A stretch of DNA of 64,000 bases from Gracilariopsis chorda. Taxonomy: Eukaryota > Rhodophyta > Florideophyceae > Gracilariales > Gracilariaceae. The DNA is taken from assembly GCA_003194525.1 (NCBI GenBank), contig NBIV01000076.1, positions 1 through 64,000 on the forward strand, written 5' to 3'. Position 1 is the first letter of the stretch, and every line of letters starts with the position of its first letter. Under the pieces are notes generated by a model. That model saw only the letters and a program-made list of their open reading frames with translations, was not told where the DNA came from and made no database searches. Below are positions 11,366 to 21,418 of this stretch, one piece after another. Both the position numbers and the translations under genes were made by a program.

Positions 11366-11900
11366 TGCGCACTGAGCGCTCCCCTTTCTTTTGCTTTAGT
11401 TACTGTACAAATGAAACATTGCTTGACATAAGTATACACGCATTTACTTGCCGGCACGTCTATAATCCTCTACACCATAGAGCATTACGCAGTGATCTCT
11501 TAACCAACGATCCACATAACTATGCTCTACACGACCATGCCAGGCGCGACAATGGTAAGAGGGACAAGGCTATGTGTAGTGATTCGACGCGCGACGATTC
11601 TAGGGACGACGATGCTCTACAATGCTGCAGTATACGCGAAGGTTTTACTACCACACGGCAGCATAGTTTACTGCATAACTGCCACACGCAGTGCTGCCTT
11701 CTACGATGCTCCGCGCAACCAAGCTATGCTTGACCATGTTCTACATGAGGACTTTATGCGACATAGTGGAATGCGCGACGATTCTACTTCCGTTTACCAA
11801 GCAATGCTCTTCAGCTTCATCTTCAAAGCTCAATACCATAGAAGCCACAATACCTGAGCAGCACGCCATGTTACCATAAATGAGGTTCTGCACCAAAATC

Positions 11901-12034
11901 CTCGACGATGCTAGATGTCAAAATGCTGGACGCGACGATCCTAAGCGCGACGATGCTAGGCGCGACGATGCTAGGCGCGACGATGCTAGGCGCCATGATA
12001 CCAGGCGCGATGATTCGAAGAGCGACGATGCTAG
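11901..12034. repeat. 15-bp tandem repeat, element II(B)
   Basis: The GCGACGATGCTAGGC units are cleaner here than in copy A. They lie inside a frame (11880-12341) that reads repeated RRDDA, which is not supported as a gene. Confidence 0.8.
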
Positions 12035-12337
12035 CTGTCAGTGTACAGATTTATGCTCAAATGTCGATGCAATAGAAGCCACTATACCTTCTCACACGCG
12101 CCAGCAGTGGCTATCTGATGCTCTGATGACTTCAAGGTATATTACAGGCGGCATGGCTACTCTGCTCAATAATGCTATGTACGAAAACGCTACGAAGGAC
12201 TATGCTCTGCACGATGGTGGCACTTTCCTTTCACATGTTAAGATATACAGATCTCATCTACACGCCAGAAGCGTAGCGTGGCATAGCAGCCTCTGCAGAA
12301 TGCGTGCCGAGGCGGTGGGGCAGTCTGCACGCGGGGG

Positions 12338-12850
12338 GTGAAAAGCCCGCCTCGTGCAAGTCATGCCATTGCCATACCAGCATCTACGAACTGCATGCAG
12401 CGGCGGTGTGGTGCTCTGCACGCGGGCGTGAAACGCCCGCGTGCAGAGCATTCCATTGATATAACAGCATCTACGAACTGCATGCGGCGGCGGTGGGGTG
12501 CTCTGCACGCGGGCGTGAAACGCCCGCGTGCAGAGCACCTATTACCATTGCCTTCGATCATGCGTTGCATGACGGAGCTGAAAGTGCACTTTCAATGCAC
12601 ACACATTTTTATTTATTTGGTAAATCAGACCCAGTTCCCAGTACGTGTCTGTTTTGCCATCACTACCAATAAGGCACAGGGTCAGTCGTTTAATGGTCGC
12701 ATCGGACTGGACTTGCGTGATGGCTGTTTCATGCATGGCCATCGGTACATCGCCTTTTCTCAGACCACCAACCCGTCCAACATCGTGGCCTGTCTCCCTG
12801 CCGGTAGCACCTCTACCAATAATGTAGTGTACTCCAAAGTTCTTTCGTAG
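12338..12850 (+). CDS. Hypothetical fusion ORF: hairpin repeats plus helicase tail, element II(B)
   Basis: An open frame of 170 codons runs through both GAA-loop hairpins and continues in frame into the captured helicase C-terminus, ending at TAG 12850. The first ~95 residues come from the ~87-bp repeats and resemble no known domain. The last ~73 are the helicase tail with AITTNKAQGQS. A small protein of this kind could only act as a fragment or a dominant-negative form, and expression is not supported. The frame may be open by chance because the repeat is GC-rich. The bases before the join end TTGGTAAATCAG, which resembles a splice acceptor. Confidence 0.3.
   Translation: MKSPPRASHAIAIPASTNCMQRRCGALHAGVKRPRAEHSIDITASTNCMRRRWGALHAGVKRPRAEHLLPLPSIMRCMTELKVHFQCTHIFIYLVNQTQFPVRVCFAITTNKAQGQSFNGRIGLDLRDGCFMHGHRYIAFSQTTNPSNIVACLPAGSTSTNNVVYSKVLS
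12412..12450. repeat. 18-bp perfect hairpin with GAA loop, element II(B), first copy
   Basis: The arms 12412-12429 and 12433-12450 enclose loop GAA at 12430-12432. It is identical to the first hairpin of copy A. Confidence 0.92.
12497..12539. repeat. 20-bp perfect hairpin with GAA loop, element II(B), second copy
   Basis: The arms 12497-12516 and 12520-12539 enclose loop GAA at 12517-12519. It is identical to the second hairpin of copy A. Confidence 0.92.
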
Positions 12851-13012
12851 ACTAACTTGATAGCTTTACGTAAACCTCTTCTTTTTTCTTTCATTTTTTT
12901 TCTTCTCCTCTTCCTTTTTACTCCCCAATTATACTTGCATTCTACAAACAAATTACCCAAAACACGCTACTTAAATACTCCTTTCACTCTAATGCTTCTT
13001 TCACTCCTTAAC

Positions 13013-13041
13013 GCGTGCGAAGCACGCAATGGAGCCACTTG
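13013..13041 (+). other. Helitron 3' terminus and II(B)/I(C) junction
   Basis: GCGTGC 13013-13018, GAA, GCACGC 13022-13027; CTTG 13038-13041. Element I(C) starts TCCCCCC at 13042. Confidence 0.85.
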
Positions 13042-13341
13042 TCCCCCCTTACTAAAGATAATGATTGTCCGTCTGTGTGTCTGTCTGTCAGCTAACGCCC
13101 ACTCATTGGCTGCACAATCGAGAAGGAGGCCGCCAAGTAGAAACGTGGCATTTTATGCGCTCCAAGAGGCATCTTATACAGCATAATGCGACACGTTTCC
13201 ACCTGGCGCTTTTTGCACGCCATCTTGCACGGCATAATCCGACACGTTTCCACCTGGCGTCTTTTGCACGCCACAGTAGCCTAGCCTTTTGACCAAAGTA
13301 GCCCACCCGTTACACTACAGTAGCCGAGCCGTTGCAGTGCA

Positions 13342-13387
13342 GTGCACATGACCGTTTTAATTACTATTTTTCAACGGTCATGTGCAC
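13342..13387. repeat. 15-bp inverted repeat near 5' end of element I(C)
   Basis: The arms 13342-13356 and 13373-13387 are perfectly complementary around a 16-nt loop. Confidence 0.9.
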
Positions 13388-13953
13388 CAGTCGCATTGCA
13401 CGCTATACAAAAGCGTGCAATGCACTCGCCCACTGAGTGCTCGCGTTCTCCTTCGCTGTGGTTAACCTACGGTGTGGGTTCTAGCACTCTGGGCGAGTCA
13501 GGACGTCTGAAAACGGTACGCTGGCGGTACCGGCGAGATCTGTTAAGTTTAACTTTCTCACCAAACAACGCGTTCGTCATCCAGATTTAATTGGTTCGGC
13601 AACTGTTTCTGGGTGGCGTTCACGTGAGGTACGATAGCTCCCCACAAAACGTGCTTTGCGCGGAAGGAGTAGCCCTTGAAGAGTCTAGAAAGGGGACAAC
13701 AGAGTACGAGTCGAGCAACAGTGGCTCTGTCTGGATCTAAAGAACTGTTAAAGGGAAACGGTCTTCGGACTAAAGTACGTCCAGCACAGAGTTGCCTAGC
13801 GAATCTGGGATTGTAAATCTTGCAGTCCTGGCAGACTCTCCAGGCACGGCCCCCTCTTTACTCTGTACAGGTCAGTTCCCAATCTAGGCGGTTTCTTTGT
13901 GGTCAAGATATTTTATCTTCGCTAAAACGATCCAAAACTTTGGTGCTAGGTGC

Positions 13954-13961
13954 ATAAAAGG
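13954..13961 (+). promoter_or_regulatory. TATA-like site before Rep/helicase, element I(C)
   Basis: ATAAAAGG lies 130 bases before the ATG at 14091. It is followed by a T/C-rich leader, the same as in copy B. Confidence 0.4.
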
Positions 13962-14090
13962 GTTTGGCAGCCCGTAGCACAATTGTCCTCAACCATATCC
14001 TTTTTTTCGTTTATTTCTTCTTTTCTTTTTTTGCTTTGCCGGTCTTTGGACAGTTTTCCTTTTGTGTGGTGTGCTTAACTTCTTCTTACA

Positions 14091-17000
14091 ATGCCTCCAA
14101 CTCAGCCCAGTGCTTCAGGCGATGCTACACGTGAGCAGAACCGTCAACGTACTGCTGCAAGACGTCGAGCAGAGTCCAGTGAGTACCAGGCAGAGAGGAG
14201 GCGTTGTGATAGACAGCGAGCAGCCATACGGAGGGCAAATGAAACTGAGGAACAGCTTGAAGCACGAAGAGCAGCTGATAGGGAACGTACGCGAAGAAGA
14301 AGGGCTAGAGCGTCTGCCGCGCACACTGATGACGTCCGTGAGGCCAACCGTACAGCCACTGCTTCTGCACGAGCTTCACAGGCTCCAGATATTCGCGCAA
14401 ATCGTCAGGCAAGCGATCGTGACGCCCATCGTGCTGCAAGGCAACAGGATGACCCTGCTGCTGAACATTCTCGCCATCACTCTGAAAGAACATCTAGACA
14501 GGCATCACGAGAGCTTGAGAGCGCAGCTGATCGACAACAGCGTCTTGAAGCTGAGCGCGAGAGCCGAAATGTCGCCCGTCGATTGTTTGACTTGCATGAT
14601 GTAGACGAGAGTGGCTACATGGACCTTGGTCTCATGAATGTAGAGTGCCGCTTTTGCAAGGCACTGCATTTCAAAGAGGAAAGGGTTGTGAGCAGCTCCC
14701 GCTCGCAACCTCTTTTCTCGCAGTGCTGCGCAATGGGACATCTCAGCTTCCCTGCGCTTCTGGAGCCTCCGCCTCTTCTTCGCCAACTGCTGACTGCGAT
14801 TGGGCCCCGAGAGAACCACTTTCGTGCTGAGATCCATGCCTACAACACAGTTATGTCTATCGCTTCCGTCAAGGCAAACTGGGTGAGCCGTGGTTCAGGA
14901 GACTCTACCTTCAATCCCACGATCACCATGCAAGGACAGATCCATCACTACATGGGTCCGCTCATTCCCGTTCAGGGTGTCCAGCCCAAATTTCTGTCTG
15001 TGTACATCCATGACACCGACTATGACGCGCAGTCTGCGACGCGAGCGGGGTTGCTGCCCCGCCTCCAACCGGAACTGCTGTCTCAGTTGGCTGCCATGCT
15101 GCACACAGAGAATCCATACGTGCAGACATTCTGCAGCCTGTGCGAGTGGGCTATCACCGATACGCCAGCAAATACGTATCAGATGGTGATCAATGCTGAT
15201 AGACGGCCCCGCGGCGAGCATATTCGTCGCTACAACGGGCCTGAGGCGTCGCAAGTAGCCGCCATCATTCCAGGGAATGAGGACGGCGAGATTGGGACGC
15301 GCGATATCGTTGTGCGTAGGCGTGGAGAGCTGATTGTAAATGGTGATGAGGTGCTGGTCACTAATCCCGTCAGTCACAGATCGTACGATCCCTTGAGCTA
15401 CGTTCTTTTGTTCCCATGTGACCAGGACGGGTGGCACCCTGAGATGAGGTATTGCCCACCAAACGCCTCGCGAGAGAAGAAGGTGACTCCGCTGATGTAT
15501 TATTTGTGGCAGCTTTTCGAGAGACCGACCGAGTTCAGTACGATTCTACGCGGCAAACGGCTCTTCCAGCAGTACATGGTTGACCAGTTCTGCAAGGTTG
15601 AGTCGGAGCGTTTTTCTTACTTGCGACACAACCAAGACAGACTTCGAGCTGCGGACTATACATCCCTGCGGGAGAGACTGGGTGACTCTCTGCTGGGCGT
15701 GGATGAGGCCGATGCTGTTCGTGCTGGACGACTGTTCGTGTTGCCCTCCACATTTGTAGGAGGTGACCGATACATGAGACAGCAAATGCACGACATCATC
15801 GCCATATCCAACACCATTGGGCACCCCGATATCTTTCTCACGATGACGTGCAATCCGAACTGGCCTGAGATCACCAGGGCGCTGTTCGATGGTCAGCGCG
15901 CTCCCGATCGACCCGATCTTTGTGCTCGAGTGTTTCGTCTCAAGATGAAAGCCTTGATGTCGTTTGTCATTGATGAACAGTTCTTTGGAGCCGTTCTTGC
16001 TCACGTGCGGGTAATCAAGTTCCAAAAGCGAGGCCTACTGCACGCGCACATTATCTTCTTCCTCAACGAAGATGCAAAGCACCAGCTCTGAGACCCTGCT
16101 CACATTGACGAGCTCATCTCAGCTGAGATTCCTCCTTCCTCCGACGCCACCTTACAGGAGTTGGTGCTCAAGCACATGTTTCACACTCCGTGCGGTGCAG
16201 GCAACCGTTCAGTGCTGTGCATGCGCGAGCTGACCTGCTTGAAGCACTTTCCGAAGCCGTTTCGCTCCGAAACTGCACGGCTTGAGAATGAGTACTACAT
16301 CAGCTACCGAAGACGCGCTCCTTCGGAGGGCGGGGTGTCTGTGGAACGAATCTGCAGGGTCGGCCGTCGACAGCGCGTAGTGAGGTTGGACAATTCGTGG
16401 GTGGTTCCACATTGCCCAGAGCTTCTCCGCCGGTTTTCATGCCACATCAACGTTGAGCTATGCGTATTGCGACTTGGCGGTATCAAGTACCTCTTCCAGT
16501 ATGTGTGCAAGGGTTCCGACAGAGTCACCATGGAGATTGTAGATGAGAACGGACGCCATGACGAGATCCAGAACTTCCAGAACGCACGGTATGTGTCAGC
16601 CTCCGAAGCATTGTGGCGGATGCTTGCGTTCGATATTGTCGATCGCAATCCACCCGTCGTGCGGCTTGAAGTACACTTGAAAGATCACCGTACGGTGTTC
16701 TTCCAGGAAGGCGACGAGCACTCTGCTGCTAACAGAGAGTGGGCAGGAACCAAGCTGACTGAGTGGTTTGTGGCCAACTAAAACTACCCCAGCGCACAGC
16801 ATATCCCTTATGCCCAGTTCCCGAGGTACTTTACTTGGAACAAATCAAACAAATGCTGGAAGCCGCGTGCATGTCTCCGACGTCGTTCGGTGTCTCAAAG
16901 CCAGCCCACCTCCTCCTCAGCCGCCGCTGCAGCAGCCGATCTATACGACTTCACTGGCAGCGGTGCGCATGCAGTTGGGCGCATTTACACTGCCAGTCCA

Positions 17001-18983
17001 CGAGAGGGAGAGCGGTACTACCTCCGCTTACTCTTGACCCACACAGCGGGTGCTACTTCCTTTCAGCATCTCCGCACCGTGAATGGTCAGCAGTGTGGTA
17101 GCTTCAGGGATGCCTGCCTCAATATGGGCCTTCTCGCCGACGACAGCGAGTGGAGACGGGCACTACGTGAGTCCTTTCGCTCCTCATTTGTTCCGCTCTC
17201 TCATTTGTTTGCCACCATCTTGCTTTACTGCGAGCCGTCGGACCCCCGTTCTCTGTGGGAGCAGCATCTATCGATGTTGCTGCAGGATATGCGCGCTCGA
17301 CATCGCGGCATGATGCACGCACTGGCCGACGACGAAAGAGCCAGTTCTTACGTTTTCTTAGAAGTGCAAAAGGCATTGCAAGAAATGGGTGGCCTACTGG
17401 CGTCTCTGTCATCGTACGGTCTTCCGACACCCATGCAGGACCTACCGGAATTGCGCGCTCCAACTCGGTCTCCGCAGCAAATCCAGTCGGAGCTGAACGA
17501 CACTGTGCAAGCTGCCCTCCCTCTCTTCAATGAGCGTCAGCGTCTGGCGTTCAATACCGTCGTGGGAGCCATCCTTCCTGGCGTGTCCTCGGAGAGCTTG
17601 CAGGGTCTTGGTGGTCCTTCTACGCCAACGCAGCCAACCACTCGCGTCTTCTCCTTGGATGCTCCGGGTGGAACCGGCAAGACCTTCCTCTCCAAGGCAA
17701 TTCGGGCCACGTTACGCCTTCGTGGCAAGTCCGTCCTTACGGTAGCCACGTCTGCTGTAGCAGCCATACTGCTTGAGGGCGGTTGGACGGCCCACTCCGT
17801 GTTCAGGATTCCCATCCCAGCCACCGCTGAGAGCACGTGCAACATCCTGGTCAACTCGCACCTGGCCACTCGGATGAAGAACGTCGACCTCATTATCTGG
17901 GACGAGATCGTAATGTGTCACCGCTTCTGCGTCGAAGCCGTAGACTGCACTGTCCGTGACATAACGCGCTCGCAGCTCCCCTTTGGAGGCAACTTCGTAT
18001 TGCTTTCTGGCGACTTTCGGCAGATCCTTCCCGTTGTTCGTGGCGGCTCTCGATCAGTGATCGTCAACGCATGCATCAAACTCTCAAGTCTCTTTTCTCA
18101 CTTTCGCACCTTGAGATTGACTGAGAACATGCGCCTTTCTGCGCTCCGTCGAGACCCCACAGCCACACAGGAGGCACTGCAGTTTCCAAACACGCTCTTC
18201 CAGATTGGAGAGGGCAGACTGCCAGGCACTGTCCCGCCAAAGCGCCCCTTTACCCTCCCAGAGTCCGTACAATGTGTGGAGTCGTTCCGCATCATGGTCC
18301 GTAACGTCTTTCATGGTATCGCTCAAAGGTACATAGATGCGGATTGGCTAACGTCAATGGTGATTATAACCGCACGAAACTATCGCCTACCAGAGCTCAA
18401 TGAATATGTAGGCCACATGATATCTGGCGCGTATCGCACGTACCTCAGTGCGGACAAGGTGAGCGACGACGACGGTGCTGCGCTGCAGTACCCTGTCGAG
18501 ATGCTCAACACTCTGACTGCCGGGTCAGCGCTGCCCGACCACCGCCTCAAACTCAAAAAGGGCTTTGTGGTTATGCTCCTTCGCAACTTGGATCCCTCAA
18601 ACGGCCACGTCAATGGTGCCATCTATACCGTAGAAGATATGCAAAGCAACGTACTGTTTCTTCGACTAGCTTCTGGAGTAAATCGTGGCAACGCACTATG
18701 CCTGCCGCGCATGCCCTGTAGACCTGGAGACGACAACTTTCCGGTTCCCAACTTCACTCGCACCCAGTTCCCAGTACGTGTCTGTTTTGCCATCACTACC
18801 AATAAGGCACAGGGTCAGTCGTATAGTGGTCGCATTGGACTGGATTTGCGTGATGGCTGTTTCACGCATGGCCAGCTGTACGTCGCCTTTTGTCGGACCA
18901 CCAACCCGTCCAACATCATGGCCTGTCTCCTTGCCGGTACCACCTCTACCAATAATGTAGTGTACCCCAAAGTTCTTTCGTAG
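14091..18983 (+). pseudogene. Helitron Rep/helicase transposase, copy C (full length, two in-frame stops)
   Basis: The gene is 1,630 codons plus TAG at 18983. The product would nick and re-join single strands with an HUH/Y2 Rep domain and unwind DNA with a Pif1-type helicase in the nucleus. Residues ~17-167 are Arg/Ala/Glu-rich and probably helical. A Cys/His region follows (CRFC near 186, CC near 211). The HUH motif is H651-A-H653, and the Tyr pair is Y800 and Y804 (YLFQY). Helicase motifs are Walker A to T1198, Walker B D1271-E1272, GDFRQ from 1307 and AITTNKAQGQS from 1567. TGA at codon 667 (16089-16091) separates the HUH motif from the Tyr pair and is shared with copy B. TAA at codon 897 is private to this copy (CAA in B). 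The start is the first ATG after the leader. There are no frameshifts. Confidence 0.9.
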
Positions 18984-19144
18984 ATGAACTTGATAGCTTT
19001 AAGCAAACCTCTTCTTTTTTCTTTCATTTCTTTTTTTTCTTCTCCCGTCTTACTCCCCAAAAATACTTGCATTCTACAAACAAACTACCCAAAACACGCC
19101 ACCCAAATACTCCTTTCCCTCTAATGCTTCTTTTACTCCTTAAC

Positions 19145-19173
19145 GCGTGCGAAGCACGCAATGGAGCCACTTG
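19145..19173 (+). other. Helitron 3' terminus and I(C)/II(C) junction
   Basis: The hairpin lies at 19145-19150 and 19154-19159 with loop GAA. CTTG lies at 19170-19173, followed by TCACCCC at 19174. Confidence 0.85.
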
Positions 19174-19426
19174 TCACCCCACTTATACTAAAGACAGTGT
19201 TTGTCCGTCTGTGTGTCTGTGTGTCAGCTAACGCCCACTCATTGGCTGAAAAATCGCCAAGGAGGCTGCCAAGTGGAAACGTGGCATTTTATGCGCTCCA
19301 AGAGGCATCTTGCACCGCATAATTCGACACGTTTCCACCTGGGGCCTTTTGCACGCCACAGTAGCCTAGCCGTTTGACCAAAGTAGCCCACCCGTTACAC
19401 TACAGTAACCGAGCCGTTGCAGTGCA

Positions 19427-19472
19427 GTGCACATGACCGTTTTAATTACTATTTTTCAACGGTCATGTGCAC
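19427..19472. repeat. 15-bp inverted repeat near 5' end of element II(C)
   Basis: The arms 19427-19441 and 19458-19472 are perfect despite the divergence of this copy elsewhere. Confidence 0.9.
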
Positions 19473-19496
19473 CAATCGCATTGCACGCTACACTAC

Positions 19497-19749
19497 ACCA
19501 TGGTTATGCACACCAATAAAGTGGCACTAAAATAAAGCGTGCCATGTCATTTACCATTGTTAAATGGCACTACAATAAAGCGTGCCATTTTAATTACCAT
19601 GGTTATGCACACCAATGAAATGGCACTACACTAAAGCGTGCCATGTCAATTTCCATGGTTATGCACACCAATAAAATGGCACTACACTAAAGCGTGCCAT
19701 GTCATTCACTATTGTAAAATGGCATTACACATAAGCGTGCCATGACATT
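19497..19749. repeat. Contracted palindromic minisatellite, element II(C)
   Basis: About five units with ACCATGGT-like and TGGCAC...GTGCCA motifs are present, against about a dozen in copies A and B. Confidence 0.82.
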
Positions 19750-20827
19750 CGGGTGCTGAGCGCTCTCCTTTCTTTTGCTTTAGTTACTCTACAAATGAAA
19801 CATTGCTCGACATAAGTATACACGAATTTACTTGCCGGCACGTCTATACTCCTCTAAACCATAGAGCAGTACGCAGTGATCTCTTAACCATTGCTCCACA
19901 TAAACATGCTCTACAAGATGATGCTAGGCGCGACAATGGTAAGAGGGACAAGGCTACGCGTAATGATTCGATGCGCGACGATGCTAGGCACGACAATGCT
20001 CTACGCTGCTGCGGTATACGCAAAGGTTTTACTTCCGCACCGTAGCATAGTTTACTGCATAATTTCCACACGCATTGCTGCCTTCTACGATGCTCTGCGC
20101 AACAAGGCTATGCTTGACCATGTTCTACTTGAAGACTTTATGCGACATAGTGGAATGCGCGACGATTCTACTTCTGTTTACGAAGCAATTCTGTACAGCT
20201 TCATTCTCAAAGCTTGATGCCATAGAAGCCATAATAACTGAGCAGCACGCCATGTTACCCTAAATGAGGTTCTGCACAAAAAAGCTCGACGATGCTAGAC
20301 GCCACGATGCTGGGCGCACAATCCTAAGCGCATCGATGTTAGGATCGACGATGCTACGCGCCATCATACTAGGCGCCATGATTCGAGGGGTGACGATGTT
20401 AAGTGTCAGTGTACAGATTTTTGCTTAAATTCGATGCCATAGAAGCCACAATAACTTCTCACACGAGTCTACCGAGGCTATCTGAGGCTCTGATGGCAAT
20501 GAAAGGTATACTACAGGCGGCAACACCACTCTATGCAATAATACTATGTGCGAAAACGGTACAAACGACTATGCTTTGCAAGATGGTGGCACTTTCCTTC
20601 CAAATGTTACGATATACAGATTTGACCTACAGGCCCGAAGCATAGCGTGACATAGCCGCCTCTGCAGACTGCGTGACGAGGCAGTGGGGCGGTATGCACG
20701 CGGAGCGTGAAACTTCCGATCTCATCTACACGCCAGACGCGTAGTGTGACATAGCAGCCTCTGCAGACTGCGTGCCGAGGCGGTGGGGCAGTCTGCACGC
20801 GGATATTGAAACGCTCGCGTACAAAGC

Positions 20828-21253
20828 ATGCCATTGCCATACCAACATCTACGAACTGCATTCGGCGGCGGTGTGGTGCTCTGCACGCGGGCGCGAAACG
20901 CCCGCGCACAGAGCACGCTATTACCATTGCCTTGGATCATGTGTTGCATGACAGAGCTGAAAGCGCACTTTCCATGCACACAAATTTTTACTTATTTGGT
21001 AAATCAGACCCAGTTCCCAGTACGTGTCTGTTTTCCCATCACTACCAAGAAGGCACAGGGTCAGTCGTATAGTGGTCGCATCGGACTGGATTTGCGTGAT
21101 GGCTGTTTCACGCATGGCCAGCTGTACGTCGCCTTTTCTCGGACCACCAACCCTTCCAACATCGTGCTCTATCTCCCTGCCGGTAGCATCTCTACCAAGA
21201 ATGTAGTGTACCCTGAATTTTTTTCGTTGACGAACTTGATAGCTTTAAGGTAA
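20828..21253 (+). pseudogene. Helicase tail with upstream repeat frame, element II(C)
   Basis: An open frame runs through one decayed hairpin repeat into the helicase tail, which starts at 21008 (ACCCAGTTCCC). The usual TAG is lost, so the frame runs on to TAA at 21253. The motif reads PITTKKAQGQS, with substitutions relative to element I. It shows no sign of function. Confidence 0.6.
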
Positions 21254-21389
21254 CTTCTTCTTTTTGTTTTCATTTTTTCTTTTCTTCTCCCTTCTTACTA
21301 CCTAAAAATACTTGCATTCTACAAACTGACTACCCAAAGCATGCTACTGAAATACTCCTCTCACTCTAATGCTTCTTTCACTCCTTAAC

Positions 21390-21418
21390 GCGTGCGAAGC
21401 ACGCAATGGAGCCACTTG
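21390..21418 (+). other. Right end of the Helitron array
   Basis: The hairpin GCGTGC-GAA-GCACGC lies at 21390-21404 and CTTG at 21415-21418. From 21419 (T) the sequence no longer follows the other copies. The flanking T fits the usual Helitron insertion between A and T. Confidence 0.75.

Larger units (their letters stand above)
10376..13041 (+). mobile_element. Non-autonomous Helitron element II, copy B (2666 bp)
   Basis: It has the same layout as copy A and is nearly identical to it: 5' end shared with element I, long hairpin 10680-10725, palindromic minisatellite, 15-bp repeat, GAA-loop hairpins, captured helicase tail, then hairpin 13013-13027 and CTTG 13038-13041. It has fewer homopolymer insertions than copy A and is the best reference for this element. 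Confidence 0.85.
13042..19173 (+). mobile_element. Autonomous Helitron element I, copy C (complete, 6132 bp)
   Basis: This is the best-preserved autonomous copy. It runs from TCCCCCC to CTTG 19170-19173, with terminal hairpin 19145-19159. It has the long 5' hairpin 13342-13387, a TATA-like site at 13954-13961, and one coding region free of frameshifts but with two in-frame stops. It differs from B by scattered substitutions in the 3' half and by the indels listed under copy B. Confidence 0.88.
1..21418 (+). mobile_element. Alternating tandem Helitron array (I-II-I-II-I-II)
   Basis: The opening sequence of the window recurs near 8811 and near 17611, so the period is about 8.8 kb. Within each period the 3' terminal signature occurs twice: hairpin GCGTGC-GAA-GCACGC, about 10 bases, then CTTG. 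Each signature is followed at once by a TC-starting sequence, or by flanking DNA at the right end. This divides the array into alternating autonomous (I) and non-autonomous (II) elements, all on the plus strand and without spacers. Helitrons are known to start with TC, to end near CTRR and to have a hairpin about 10-12 nt before the 3' end; CTTG departs slightly from CTRR. The array starts outside the window. Confidence 0.88.
19174..21418 (+). mobile_element. Non-autonomous Helitron element II, copy C (diverged, 2245 bp)
   Basis: It has the same plan as A and B but is clearly diverged. The minisatellite is shorter (19497-19749), the 15-bp repeat is degraded (about 20284-20400), and the GAA hairpins are imperfect (for example 20879-20915, 14 of 16 pairs). 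The captured helicase tail is closer to element I than to the tails of II(A) and II(B). The long 5' hairpin is intact at 19427-19472. It is the last element of the array. Confidence 0.82.
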
